From: Knoxdaviesia capensis
Lineage: Eukaryota > Ascomycota > Sordariomycetes > Microascales > Gondwanamycetaceae
DNA length: 64,000 bases
Reading direction: 5' to 3'
NCBI GenBank assembly: GCA_001510575.1
Contig: LNGK01000005.1
Location: forward strand, 2,239,234-2,303,233
Both the position numbers and the translations under genes were made by a program. Below are positions 9,000 through 21,174 of this stretch, one piece after another. The notes below the pieces were generated by a model. The model did no database searches and had not been told where the DNA came from. It saw nothing but the letters and a program-made list of their open reading frames with translations. How positions within the stretch are numbered: position 1 is the first letter of the stretch; each line of letters starts with the position of its first letter.

Positions 9000-11144
9000 T
9001 TTGACGGGGTGTTGCTGGTTTTGTTTTCCGCTGGGGTGATGTGGTGGTGATGGTTTCTTTGTGACTGGTTTATAGGAGGAAACGTTGTTTCTGAAGGATA
9101 TCGGAGGAATAAAGTTAAAGAGCAACAGTTGTGTGGTTTGGGAAGTTTGCGGTCCAAATAGCTAAGGCGGGGTTTAGAGATAGGAAACAGCTCTTGATGG
9201 CTTTATCTTAGTGGGGGCAGGAGGTATCAGGGTGCCTGATAAGCAGCAGGTGTGGGTTATGTGTGTAAAGGCTGTAAGGCTCTCAACTTTTTAATAAGAG
9301 CGGTGATTCTGTCTTGGTTCTTGGTCAGTAGAGTAGCGCAGAATATATCCAAGATGTAGATTCTAGAGAGATATATATAAGAGATGAGCAAACGAAAAAG
9401 GAGTCACTAAAAGACCGTCTTTGTTTCATTGGGCAGAACTATCTAGACAGTCACCGTCACTCAAACTCTAGATCCCCAGAAGTCTCTAGGGGTTAGTATA
9501 GAGAGGCCTAAGTCTGATTGGGAAACACCATGAGTCACTAACTCCAAGGTACCCCCGATTTCGGATTTCACTATGGAGTCCTCCTCCGTCCAGGTGCCTG
9601 AATCTGGAAGGCCACATTAATAGTGTTCATTAATCCATGGATCGCCGAGGGTTGGATTTGGTATCTGGCACACACCACCCACCCATTAGCACATAACTTA
9701 ACTGAGAGTCGCAAGAACCTGTCCAAAAACAATCACTCACCCACCAGCTAGCCAGCCAGCCGCCTGGCCTCCCTTTTTTAGTTTTCTCTCGCAATGACGT
9801 CTATCTTCTAGCCGGTTTTGCCATCTCTAACACCCCAGCCAGTGTCACGCGGACGCTACCCCAAACTTTCTTTCCCAGAGTTTCGGCATCGAAAGAAGAG
9901 GGTTAAAGAAGAAGATGCATTAGGGTTGGCAACCACCACCGCCGTGTTTCCTCGGTCTCCAGACGTGCGCCAGCTGTCGAATATGTGTACCGTTTTCTGC
10001 TAGATCCAGGCAAATAAATGCTGGCGTGAAACAGAACGAACACGAAAAGAGAAATGCACCGCCAAGAAAGAGCCTAGGGGTTATACGCAATTTTCGGAGG
10101 CTCTTCTTCGCTTCCTTCCCCTCGACAAGTCCGGGCCGTGAACTTTCCTTAGTCATCGCACATCGGGCCTCGGGATTAGCCACCGAGCACCAAACTGGGC
10201 CAAAGGTTTACTGAAGGCCCGGCAAACGTCCACCAGGGCCGCCACGGCGACTACGACCACTATAACACGCCGAGCCAGTAGCGCGTATAGCGGGTGTGCC
10301 GCCTGCCTCCCAGGCCTGCATCGTCAGTGGCTTTGGGTGGTTGGAGGCCCTGTTTTTCGCCATCAGAGCCCTGTAACTTACAACAGACAAACTGGGAATG
10401 GACGGTGCGATACAACCAGGCGAAACAGAGAAAACCCTTCACGGATACTCAATTATACACAGTAAAAACCATCATGGACAGCATCAATAAAAAGGCCAGC
10501 CCATAATTTCAATTTCCCACTTCCCCTTTCCACGAGATCATTTTTTTTCTTCTTCTCTTCTTCTATTCTGATTTCCAATCCTCTTTCTTGAGATTTCTCG
10601 GTTTTATTTCCGCCTTTCTCCCCTCATCTCCCTCTTCCTATTCTCCCGGTTCTTTGAATTATATCCCATCGATTTCTTCCAGTTCCCCGGATATACCACC
10701 CACACCACAACTTTTCCCTATCAATATATTCCCTGGTATAATAGTCAAACCCGCGGTTGTTTTGTGCGTGTCTGTGTGTGATTTTTTGGTGCGCCACATA
10801 TACCTTTTTTCGACTCCTCCCCTTACATATAGATTCCCAAATCGATCCCCCCCACCGACTTTTCCTCGGCTCTCATTGGACCGCCCCGCGCTGTTATTCC
10901 CAGTGACATCACGTTCTGTTCTGTTCTGCGCATCACCACCCGTGAACCCTGAAAGTTGGGTTCGTTGGTTTTGGGTGTGTCAGTGGCCCTCGAGCCCTTC
11001 AACAAGTTGTAATTTTTGGTGGCGGAGAAAACAAAAGGGAAGGAAGCTGTCGTAGGTCTTGACTTACTCAGTCCTGCTGTCCTTTTTTTTTCACCTTCTC
11101 CCCGGCTGGCCCTCTTTCCCCGGTCCATTTCCCCTGCTCACGTG
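9000..11144. other. Divergent promoter region between ubc8 and panB
   Basis: About 2.1 kb without a recognisable gene. The part next to panB (10500-11140) is strongly T/C-rich, as is common for fungal leaders. Short open frames within it show no family features. Confidence 0.55.
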
Positions 11145-12351
11145 ATGTCGCTGCGGTCCGCCGTGTCCCGCATCTCACGTGCCCCGGCCGGAGTGCCGGC
11201 TCCACTCCCCGCCGTGGCCGTCGCCGCCATCCCGGCTTCCCACCAGGCCCACCACGCTTCCTCCCCGCACAACTCCCCCGCCCTCCTGCACTCTGCGCCC
11301 AGCCGGCCATCCCCAGCACATCGCCAACTCCACCAGCCCCCGGTGCTACTACGACAGCCCGCAGCCTGCAGCGCTCCGTACAGCTCGCACTCGCCCATGG
11401 GCGCCCCGCTGCCGGCGACCCGCAAGAAGGTGACCATGTCCACCCTGCGCAGCTTGTACCGCAAGGGTGAGCCTATCACCATGATCACCGCACATGATTT
11501 TCCCAGCGCACATGTTGCCGATGCTGCCGGCATGGACATGATCCTGGTTGGCGACAGTCTCGCCATGGTAGCCCTGGGCATGGAAGATACCAGCGAGGTT
11601 GTTATGGAGGAGATGCTGTTGCACTGCCGATCGGTAGCCCGTGCAACAAAGGCTGCCTTCACTGTAAGTTATCTTCATCTATATTTTACAACAACAGTCC
11701 CTCTATCATACAAGCAAGTTCTAACTCGTCTGTTACCAGGTCGGCGACCTCCCCATGGGCTCGTACGAAATCGCCCCCGAACAGGCCCTCGAGTCCGCCA
11801 TCCGTTTCATCAAGGAGGGCCGCATGCAGGCCGTCAAGCTGGAAGGCGGCCGTGAAATGGCCCCAACCATCAGCAAGCTCACCCGCGCCGGCATCCCCGT
11901 GCTCGCCCACGTCGGCCTGACCCCGCAGCGCCAGAACGCCCTCGGCGGCTTCCGCGTGCAGGGCAAGACCGCCGCCGGCGCCCTCAAGGTGCTGGACGAC
12001 GCGCTGGCCGTGCAGGAGGCTGGCGCCTTTGCCGTGGTGCTCGAGGCCGTCCCCGCCGACGTCGCCCGCCACGTCACCGACCGCCTGCACATCCCCACCA
12101 TCGGCATCGGCGCTGGAAACGGCTGCTCCGGCCAGGTGCTTGTGCAGGTTGACATGACCGGCAATTTCCCCCCGGGCCGCTTCCTCCCCAAGTTCGTCAA
12201 GCGCTACGGCGATGTGTGGGCGGAGAGTTTGAAGGCCATCGAGAGCTACCGCGATGAGGTCAAGACTCGCCAGTACCCGGCGCCTGAGCACACTTATCCC
12301 ATGCCCGAGGAGGAAGTCAAGGCGTTCGAGAACGCGCTTGAATTGAAGTGA
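11145..12351 (+). CDS. panB: 3-methyl-2-oxobutanoate (ketopantoate) hydroxymethyltransferase
   Basis: Two exons (11145-11663 and 11740-12351) separated by a 76-nt intron with a CTAAC branch site give 376 residues. The enzyme transfers a hydroxymethyl group from 5,10-methylene-tetrahydrofolate to 2-oxoisovalerate, the first step of pantothenate (CoA) synthesis. The PanB barrel runs from about residue 95 (MSTLRSLYRKGEPI) and shows ITAHDFPSAHVADAAG, the metal-binding VGDSLAMV, the substrate loop KLEGG, GLTPQ and the catalytic-Glu segment VVLEAVP, then IGIGAGNGCSGQVLV. The first 90 residues are Ala/Pro/Arg/Ser-rich with few acidic residues, consistent with a mitochondrial presequence. The ATG at 11145 is chosen because it starts this presequence; the frame is open further upstream. 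Confidence 0.95.
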
Positions 12352-12857
12352 CAGTCCAGCAGTCACATTTCCTTATAATCGTCGTTTCTTTCTTCTTCTT
12401 TTTATCGTTTCGTTTTCTTTTCAGTTTCGTTAAGCGTAGCGGGAAACAGCACAAGCATTTGCACCACGGCATCAAACTTGTGGTTTTCGGGCAGACTTGA
12501 AACATGCATCTTGCATCTGGCGGAGAGGGGGAGCATTAACTGGCTTGCATCAGCATATGTTAGAAAGTGTGTTCACGTCATTTGAAGTTAGGGGCATCCA
12601 GAAAATGAGAAACCAGGAGTGTCATGGAAAAGGGAAGCAAGCATTACTATCACATCATTTTTCTGATTTTTTCTAATACCTTAGGTTGCATTTATATCTG
12701 CATCATGCATATTTCAAGTGATTCAGAGCGCGTCTTGGAAATCTATAAAGCATCTTTAATCTGGTCTGGTCGTTCGCTGATCATAACTGTGTCAAAGTCT
12801 TGAAATTGAAAAGAAAAAAAAGAAGAAAAAGGATTTGTGCCTGTTGAAATGGGTTGT
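12352..12857. other. Intergenic between converging panB and atg12
   Basis: 3' flanking sequence of both genes; T- and A-rich, no gene recognised. Confidence 0.6.
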
Positions 12858-13520
12858 TCATCCGAACGCTGGGGTCATTGAGTAGGCCACGATCAGTTGG
12901 TCACTCGAGTTTTTAAAGCACTGCACCCGCGAAGATCGTTAGTCTCAACCCCACACACAGCTCGGAGATACGCTTGAGATCCTCAAAATAGAGGCTAACC
13001 TGGTGAAGATTGCCCACAATCTCGTCCAACGAGGGTGCGAACGCGCTGTTGATATACAGAAATACGCTATCTGTGGGCTTGACTATGACCAGGGACAGTC
13101 GCAAGACGTCGAAGACAGTTAGACCCAAAGCTGCTTCTGTTAAAATAGAAAGATGCTGAAATGAAAAGCCCAAAAAGTTGTCAACTCACCCTTCATCATC
13201 TTCCTCAGATACGTAACCACAGCCTCAAACCGCTGTGTCGCCGAAATCTTGCACACTTCATGCCGCGGCGCGGGCGCACTGCCCACCGGTTTAAACCGCA
13301 CCACGACCTTCGCGTTCCGGAACTCGCCCGGCCCGGGCGACGCGCCAACGCCGCTGCCGGGCCCGCCGCCGGCGGCCGCGGCTGCAGCTAGGGCCGCGGT
13401 CGCATCGCGCGGGAGCTGCGTGAGCATCACGGACGACGTCATCGTCAGCGGAAGGTCGGTCGGTGCGGTGTCGTCATCGGGGATGGGCGACGCCGCGTCG
13501 GCTCCGGACGGGGAGGCCAT
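12858..13520 (-). CDS. atg12: Autophagy ubiquitin-like protein ATG12
   Basis: Three exons (13520-13190, 13082-13000, 12920-12858) give 158 residues. The last exon, 63 nt, encodes CFKNSSDQLIVAYSMTPAFG and stops. The terminal Gly is the residue that Atg7 and Atg10 activate and conjugate to Atg5. The ubiquitin-like fold is visible as NAKVVVRFKPVGSAP, TQRFEAVVTYLRKMMK, then across intron 1 VKPTDSVFLYINSAFAPSLD. Intron 1 (107 nt) uses the acceptor just before TCAAGCCC; this restores the conserved K-V-K-P-T-D-S junction in phase, whereas reading straight on gives a non-family insert. The first 70 residues are a disordered Ala/Pro/Gly-rich extension, common in fungal Atg12. The Atg12-Atg5 conjugate with Atg16 promotes Atg8 lipidation. 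Confidence 0.93.
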
Positions 13521-15478
13521 GCTAGCGAGAAGCAGGCGGGGGTAATGAAACCGTAGAGCAGCCCACGGAGAGAACGTGAAGCCAAGAAAAATGCTGCGGT
13601 GATATCTCTAGTGAGATATCTATCCGCGAGGGTGTATTTTGATGAGTCTGGGTCTTCTCAGCCCAGTCGGAAAGAAATCAAGAACCTGAAGCAATCCAAG
13701 GCGTGATATCAGAAACCCGCCCGATTAAAGTCTTTCAGATCTTGGTTCAGTCGATGAAAAAGAAGACGAAATAACGAGAAGTTTCATGCACCTAGAGCGG
13801 TGCCTAAAAGTCAGCTTAGACGTGCTTAGATCGCAAACGCGCAGCTGACAGATCTTTCGTTCGTTCGTTGTCGCCCTACTCCACCCCTCTCTGCACACAT
13901 CAATTTTCCAATCAGCGTTGGAGGGGCAGATTCGCACGTCGGCACTGTGTGACACAGCCACATTTTGACTGGTAAGCACAGTGTAAGTCTGATATGTTCG
14001 CACATGTGTTCACCGAGACCTTGGCCATTTCTCACCGAGCAAGCTCCCATCACAGCGTCAAATATGCACTCTGATGTTAGATTCACCAGTTCTATTCGGT
14101 ATGACAGATGCTGTGGGCTCTTGCCCAAGCATCTACAGCAAGGGCCATGAGTCTAAGATACAAACAATATCCAGTCAGCACCCGTCCTTGAAGCCTGTGA
14201 TAGCCTTCGTCATACTGCCTGTGCAGGTCTCTCTTCCAAGAGCCTCCATCCAGACGAGAGCTTATATTCGCCAAGAAGCAAGCCTTCCTGAGACATGATA
14301 ATCTAGCTCCATCTTGAGGCGCCATGTGCGCCGAACTGATCCAGGGCGGCTGTCCATCTTCCTTCTCTCACCGCAGTAATTATTAATATAGCTCCCGTCC
14401 ATCCTCCGCCGCAACCCCACCACTGGCAGCAAACCCCCCTCCCCCCCAGTAGTCCGAAAACTATTACTCCGTGAAAAGACAAGAAACAAACAAAAGTGAT
14501 AACTCCACTGGAATGGGAAGAAAGCACAAATACAAGAATGAAGACATGATTTTCTTTTTCCGTGCGCCGGTATGCCAGAGCTCCGAGGAGCGAGCATTCG
14601 AAGAGATGAATGGTCCATGTCTGGATCAAATGCTCTGGGCATGCAACGATGCCCCGGGACGCCAGTTTGGATACAATATATACGACAGTCCACCAGAAGG
14701 GATGTAGCAAGAAGCGTAGAAAAGAAGAACAATAGACACACTCGCTCTCGCAACATCCGTCAGTCCTTTCCAGCAGGTTCGCTCAATTCGCAGGGTACCA
14801 AAACCAGAACGCAAAGACGAAAGACAAAATCCGGAACACCAAAATGAGAACGCAAAGACAAATCTCGCCGCAGCTAGACTGAGCACATGAAACAAAACAA
14901 AACAAAAACTCCACGAAGAAACTATGTTGAACGCGAAAATAAAAGCATACCAACTCCAGAAATTCTCCTAGAAATGCAAAGGACTCTTGCTCCTTGTAAG
15001 CAGGCCAACCATAAAAGAAGCCTGCCAATGATTCATTCGTAATTGATGTGAAGAACAGTCGTGGAATGAAAGGACGTAAACGCGCAGGGTAAGAGATATT
15101 GAACTTGATTAGAAGTAGAAAACAGGGGGAAAGAAGAATAAGAATAGAACGCCTCAAAACAAAAACACCAAAGCACCGACATGCTGTGTGGTATCATGGC
15201 AGGGTTCGCAAAAAATAAACGATCGCTTAATAAAAGCACCGAAACCCCGAGGACATGGGTTGATCAAGGGGGAAAAAAAGAGTAATGCCGAAGAAAACAC
15301 AAAAACTCCAAATGCGAAACAGAAGAAGAAAGGGAAGGCGGGAGCAAGCAAAAGCAGGAAAGTTTGGAGGAACGTGTCTGTGAGACTTTGGGAGGGAAGG
15401 GCGGAAGTCGAGAGAGGTGATTCGGACCGGTGCAATCGGGGAGGCGGGGGGCGGGGGGCGGTTCGTTGAGTAGAAGAA
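13521..15478. other. Intergenic: atg12 promoter and nimO 3' flank
   Basis: About 2 kb with no convincing gene on either strand. The right part (14800-15470) is A/G-rich on the plus strand and is probably the nimO 3' UTR. Confidence 0.55.
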
Positions 15479-17883
15479 TTAGTACGATTCGTACTCGACA
15501 TCCGTAGGCGCAGACTCCGTGAAGCTGGCAGCATATTTGTCGGTGCGATGCATCTTCTTGAGAAGATTATCCAGATCCTGCCAGTTCTTGTCGGCCTCAG
15601 CAAACTTGCGATGCTTGCGAGAGAGGATATGCTACAGAAGAAAGAAGAAAGTATGCAAATGTCAGTCATAAGGTCAATGAAAGTCCATATCACGCATGGG
15701 TCAAGGAAAGGAAAATGGTAGGTTAGGTAGAATGCTGCTTACGTCGTCGAAGTCCCGGAACTTATCTTGGCAGTTTTCACAATATCCGGGCTTCAGCTCT
15801 CTCTTGGGCTTGATGGCGGTGGAAGCCTCCACAGCTTTGGGAGCAGTCGTAGCAACAGGCGCAGCAGTAGGCTTCTTCTTTTCCTTCTGGGATTGCTGCG
15901 CGCCCTGGTCAGCCCGGTACTGCGAGGGGCGGGTCGCCTGCGTCTGCCCAGCTGTATCATCATTGAATTCAACAATTCTGCTAGCAGGGCGGCTCATGCT
16001 GGCCGATCTGCTAGACGGCGCCTCGAAACTCTGCTCAGTAGGAATCATGCGGCGGGAGCTGGCAGCCGTGTCCTGGGTGGCAGTGGAAACAACACCAATT
16101 GTAAGCACCTTGCGCTGCAGGCCGTGAATCTCCTTGCTGGTGCCGGCCTTGGAACCCATGGTTCCGGTCGCAGACGAAATCATTTGAGACTGGATGGCAG
16201 ACGTAATCATCGAAGGCTGCACTCCAGAGGCGACAGGCTCTCCAGCAAGGAGGCGGCCGGTGACCGATTTTCCGGTAAAGAAGTTCTCAGTCTTGAAGTC
16301 CATCTCCCAGTCCATCTTGGACGCGAGAGCATGACTAACGGGGTTGGGGTTGATAACCTCCGCGGGTCGGGCCGTAGCAGAGGTGGTGGTACCAATAGCA
16401 GAGGCGGCGGTAGCCATGAGATTGCGCGTGTTATCAAGCTGCTCACCAAGGGGTTCAGCATCTTCGCGGGGTCGCTTTCCAATAACCTTAGTCGGGGCAG
16501 AGGCGGCCAAGGCCGACTTCTGGGTGGAAACGGTCACTTGAGCAACTGCGGCAGTGATAGCCGTGGTAACATTACCGGTAACGGTCTGCTTCTGGGCAGT
16601 CTGTGTCTGCTTCGCGCGAGCACGGGCGTCCCGGTCACATGCATCATCTTCAACAAACGGGCAACGGCCATTGGCCACGCTGCGGAATTGGGGCCATTCG
16701 CCATCTGTCTTATCGACAGTTTCGGGATACTCCCGAACCATAATAGGCTTGACCTTCTCATCAATGTCGTAGACGTAGACATAGGGACCTCTGAAGTAAG
16801 CCAGCTCGCGGCTAGCAGGGTCACGGTCATAGGGGCCATTGAGGCGCTCGTGCTGAAGAAGTTGCATGAGGTTCTGGTCAGAAGCACGGGAGCCTCCACG
16901 AGTAGCGGCAGACCGAGATCCGCTGGCCTTGGGGTTGAGCGGGTCAACATCGAGAAGGCCGATCAAAATGCGCTGCAACTTCTCAACGGTGTAAATCTTC
17001 TTTCCCATCTCGCGAGCACGGAAAAGAACGTCCATGTTGCGAATGGGCTTGGGCTTGGCGACTTCCTCGGGCACCTGGGTTCGGCGAGTAGATCCGATGT
17101 CGAAAAGGAGCTTGCGGCGCGTATCGGCAGATCGGTCGAGCAACGAAGGGTTGATAGTCTGAGGCTGTTCCTCAGGCTCTTGCTTGCGAACTTCAGGCTC
17201 GGCCTGGCCAGGGCGTTCGGGAGGAGGAATGGGGCGGGTCGTGACAACATGGGTAACATCTTTCGAAAAGAATGGATCCTCTTTCTGTTGACATAGAAAG
17301 AAATAGAAGTTGTTAGTAGGTTTGAAAATATCACACAGCAATATGGGTCGTAACATGACAGAGTACTTACAGCGCCCAGAGCAACAACTTTCTTGTTAAG
17401 CTTAGAACGGACATCGGCAGGAACGGAGTCAAAGTAAAAAACCATCTTAGGGAACTTGGTGCGTTGCTGCTTCTGCCAGTTCACAATGGTCTCGCGCTCC
17501 TTTTCGCTAAGCTTAGGGCCAGTATTGCCATGGTGAGGTCGGTCAGGGCGGGTAGGAGGCTGGCGGGCAGCTCCGGTAGCGGTACGATGAGTAGTTGAGG
17601 CAGAAGCCTGGGGGCGCGAATGGCGCGCGGTGGTCGGGGAGTGGATCAGACGGTGTTTACCATTTTCCAGAGCTTGCTTCTTGAGGGCAGGCGGCTGGCC
17701 ATAGGCCTCCTCACGCTGGATAGTGGCATACGACCGCTTAGACTTGTTGAGGTTGAGAACGGAGGTGGCGGGAGCTCTCAGAGGAGAGTTTGCTGCATTC
17801 GCATTTGCAGCGAGGGGGGCGCGGCGAGAAGACATCGTAGCAACGGCAGTTGAGGATGGAGAATGAGGAATCAAGACTGCCAT
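15479..17883 (-). CDS. nimO: Dbf4/Dfp1/NimO regulatory subunit of the Cdc7 kinase
   Basis: Three exons (17883-17371, 17284-15743, 15631-15479) give 735 residues. Dbf4 binds and activates Cdc7, which phosphorylates the MCM helicase to fire replication origins; the Aspergillus homologue is NimO. All three Dbf4 regions are present: a BRCT-like N region spanning intron 1 (FPKMVFYFDSVPADVRSKLN, then EDPFFSKDVTHVVTTR), motif M with the signature RGPYVYVYDIDEKVKPIMVR, and the C-terminal zinc finger YCENCQDKF with HILSRKH. The finger is split by intron 2, so the two Cys are in exon 2 and the two His in exon 3. The ATG at 17883 lies four bases after a good 3' splice site (CTAACGATCCTAG), which indicates an intron in the leader. 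A downstream ATG at 17835 is an alternative start. Confidence 0.93.
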
Positions 17884-20800
17884 ATGCTAGGATCGTTAGA
17901 GGCAATTGGGCATACTCCGGTCTAATACACACAGGAATCAAAGATGTGTGTAAAAGGAACCGATGTATGGGGAACGTGTCGAAAGAGTTGAAAGAGAGGG
18001 GGGGGGCTGAGGATATAAGAAGCAACAGTTCCTAACAACCTCTCGAGAGCAATGAAGAGAGAGTGTGTGTGTCGAGGGGGAAGAGAAAAGGAAAAGAAAC
18101 CAAAGCCGAGGTTGCTGTAGATGGAAACGTGAGTTAGAGAGATTGAAGGCAAAATAGAAGGAGATGCAGTCTGCCCAATGGTAAGATTGGGAAAGGTGGG
18201 AGAGACGGCAGCACTCTGAAGACAATGGCGTTGACGTGGCGGAGAGACAGGAGAATGTGAGGGAGAGAAGGAAGTGAAGAGAGGATTTGCTATCTTCTCA
18301 TTTGGGGAGAGAGAGAGAGAGCAACTTGCCTTTAGAAGAAAGAGGTGAAGTGAAGCAAACAAAGTAAATTTGTATGGAGAGGAAGAAAATTGGAGAGGGG
18401 AGGTGTTTTTTGGTTTCTGGTAGGAGGTTGGAAGAATTAGAAATGGTGTTTTGGTGTGGGAGGGAAAACAGGTGCGGTGCAATGCAAGGAGCAAAGGGAA
18501 AGAAATAAAAATAGAGGTGGAAACAGAGGCGCGGCTGGAAAAGAGCGAGGGAAAAAAAACCTGGTACACGCGACGTGGATTGGGGTCTTTTTTTGGTGTG
18601 TGCAAATATATGTACCTTGTACTGCAGAAAATAAAGACACGGTCTGGACTGGCCAATAAGAAGTGGCGTTGTGGTGGGGGCGGATCTTTTTGTGGGAGAT
18701 GGAGGGAGCTACCCAGGCGAGGAAGCTCTGAGGAAGCGGGAAAAGCAAATGTAGGGGCGGGGAAGTGCAATATGCAAGGCGGAAAAGAAACAGGATGTGA
18801 ATAACAAGGACGAGCACACACAAGACTTACCGGGATCTCAGGGAAGAAGAGTGTGAGGGTCAGTTCGTGGTTGACAGAAGATGAGCTCACGAGGGGAGAA
18901 AGGAGGAAGAAAATGAAGAGAAGAAGAATTTGGGTGGGCAGAGATTTGTAGGCGGGGGTTAGAGAAGACGGAGCACAAAAAAATTGTGTGGCCAGCAAAA
19001 TCACGGGGGAGAAAAAACACAATAATAGCCCAGGTATATCCGGCTGGTAATTATTTGGAGGTGCTCCTGCCAGTTCGTATCTACGACTCCCTCACTTTAA
19101 CAAGGCAGGTATGTGGGTGGGCAATAAGCAACAGAAGGCACGATCCAGGAACGAGCAAAATGACCCATAGGTACAGTAGGTAAAGAGAGAAAGAGCGCGC
19201 CTGTGGGCAAAACTTGGCCAAAGTCAATAGCGCTAGTCCGTATTTGGCGCTGAGAAAACATGCACGGGCCACTCGGTGCACAGCAACCGCTGACTTCAAC
19301 GATGTTTTGGACCCAAAAAAGGTGACAGTGTGAGATATGGCCCTGGCTGTTCAAATCTAATATCCCTCCATCTCCAGCCCACAAGGGCTCCAGACCGCTG
19401 AACGGCATCCAGATCAGGGCATTCAGCCACTGAAGCAACCCATTGGTCTCTACTGTAGGTTACCGTACCATGCAGGCACTGTCTGGGGGGGCAAAATTAC
19501 TCGGCGGGTCAAGATGCTGGGAGCTGGTTGTTTAATAATCCACAGTCGTGATGGCGCTGCGGGCACGCTGCAGGAAACACGTCCGGATCAAACAAGTAGA
19601 GATCGTGCATTGCACGGTGCATACAGCTCTCACGATGTGCCTGTACATACATATACCATACAAACGACGGCTGCAAAGCGGACAAGTTTGACTTCACAGG
19701 TATACTGTACTGTAATAGGGTGTTCGGGCTAAGCTACTATAAGAAGCTTCACCGGATCCCTTCGTTCTCACCCACCAGAGAGAAATTTAGCCGTCGTCAG
19801 TTGAAACGATCTAAAGTTGACAAGTCTGGTGACGTTCCTTGTCAAGTGGAACTTTGGTTCTGTGGTATCGCAGGTAAATATCTGTTTCTGGACATAGCAC
19901 AAACCGCTATTCCGTCAAGGTTACGGTGAGCGTAAAATGATCGCTACCGGTTGGAGCCAGGGTCCGGGGACAGCACTAGATGTGTATTGGCAACCGTTCA
20001 GATATTGTTTATGTCTATGTTTTCCGCTCATGTTCCCCGGTGGATAGCTGCAGACCTCAATCTATATTTTAAAATGACTGCTGCTTCAAAACATCAACAT
20101 ATCAGTTCCGCTCGGTGGAGGAGCCCAGCAATGAACGAGGCTGCAGGTTCGTATTACCCCGAGACTTGAAGGAGTCTGAGATTGCGGAGCTGTTTACATA
20201 CAGTACACACTCTGCACACAATTTTAGGTATGCAGGCAGTTCATTTACCCGTCTCACTCTGCCACGCAAAACGCGATTCTTATAGAGGCTGTCCCCAGTC
20301 GTCGGTAATAACGGCGCTGTTATAAGGAGGTGTGTGCCTATATTTGCCACGCCACGCCGGTTTTCCAGAGGCCAACCGAACACTAAAGTTCAGGCACAGG
20401 GCTGTCACTCAGCCTTCCCGACCACTAAGATACAGCTTCTTCTAGCGCCGCCTACAAATCAAAAGGAACGACTTTCTTTTGTGGCGAAGAAAATTACAAA
20501 ATATGGCGTAAGCGCATATCCCCGATACAACGATTTTCGCTCATCCCCCCAGCCAATCACAGCACGCCTCACACATCTTCCGTGAAATCTTTGACCTCAC
20601 CTCTTCATTTCACAGCCTTTCCCTATCAATTCCAGATCGACAAAGGCAAAATCCAGGGCCGTCCATCATCGTTACTGTCTTGTTTTGGGTCTCTGCACAT
20701 TCCTAGCCTCTTCCTTTCACTGTTACTTCATCTTCGCGCATCGTTCCTTTCTCATTCCCTGTTTCCAGAATCAAATTTGCCTGGCCCTTGCAGATTCATT

Positions 20801-21174
20801 CACGAAGGCATTTACTTATGTTCTCCTTTTCTCTGCGCTGCGTCCGCCCTGACCGCTCAGATTGGAACGAGATTTGTTGTTGTTAATTTCTTTTCTGCGT
20901 CGATTGCTTCGTTATAACCGCTGTATTGTGGTCATCCTGAGCACCGACAAATTGGGCTGGAGTCTGGGTCCGGAAGTTCGGTGGCCGCGTCCGGGGACAC
21001 TTCACGTTACGGGGCACGTGGGATTTCGTTCTATGCCTGCATTTCTGAGTGTGATCTCGCTGGTCATCGTATCATTTTCAATCTGCCCTCGTAAATCCGG
21101 TCCGGTGTGTCTCTCGCTGGATATTTCCAGCACAACCCTAGACTCTAAACTGTCCGAAGTCTTCATCACGCGAC
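17884..21174. other. Divergent upstream regions of nimO and icp55
   Basis: About 3.3 kb. The nimO side holds its leader: acceptor at 17887 and a consensus donor (GTAAGTCT) at 18830 on the minus strand would define a 5' UTR intron of roughly 940 nt. Most of 17900-19000 is purine-rich on the plus strand. The right part, 20580-20900, is T/C-rich leader sequence of icp55. No other gene was recognised. Confidence 0.5.

Noticed and set aside
15767..17296. 509-codon open frame on the plus strand, antisense to nimO
   Set aside because: It is a compositional shadow of nimO exon 2: low-complexity Leu/Ser/Gly-rich, no start context, no family resemblance, while the minus strand carries clear Dbf4 motifs.
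17922..19022. 366-codon open frame on the minus strand upstream of nimO
   Set aside because: Phe/Leu/Ser/Pro-rich translation of T/C-rich leader sequence; it overlaps the probable nimO leader intron and resembles no protein.
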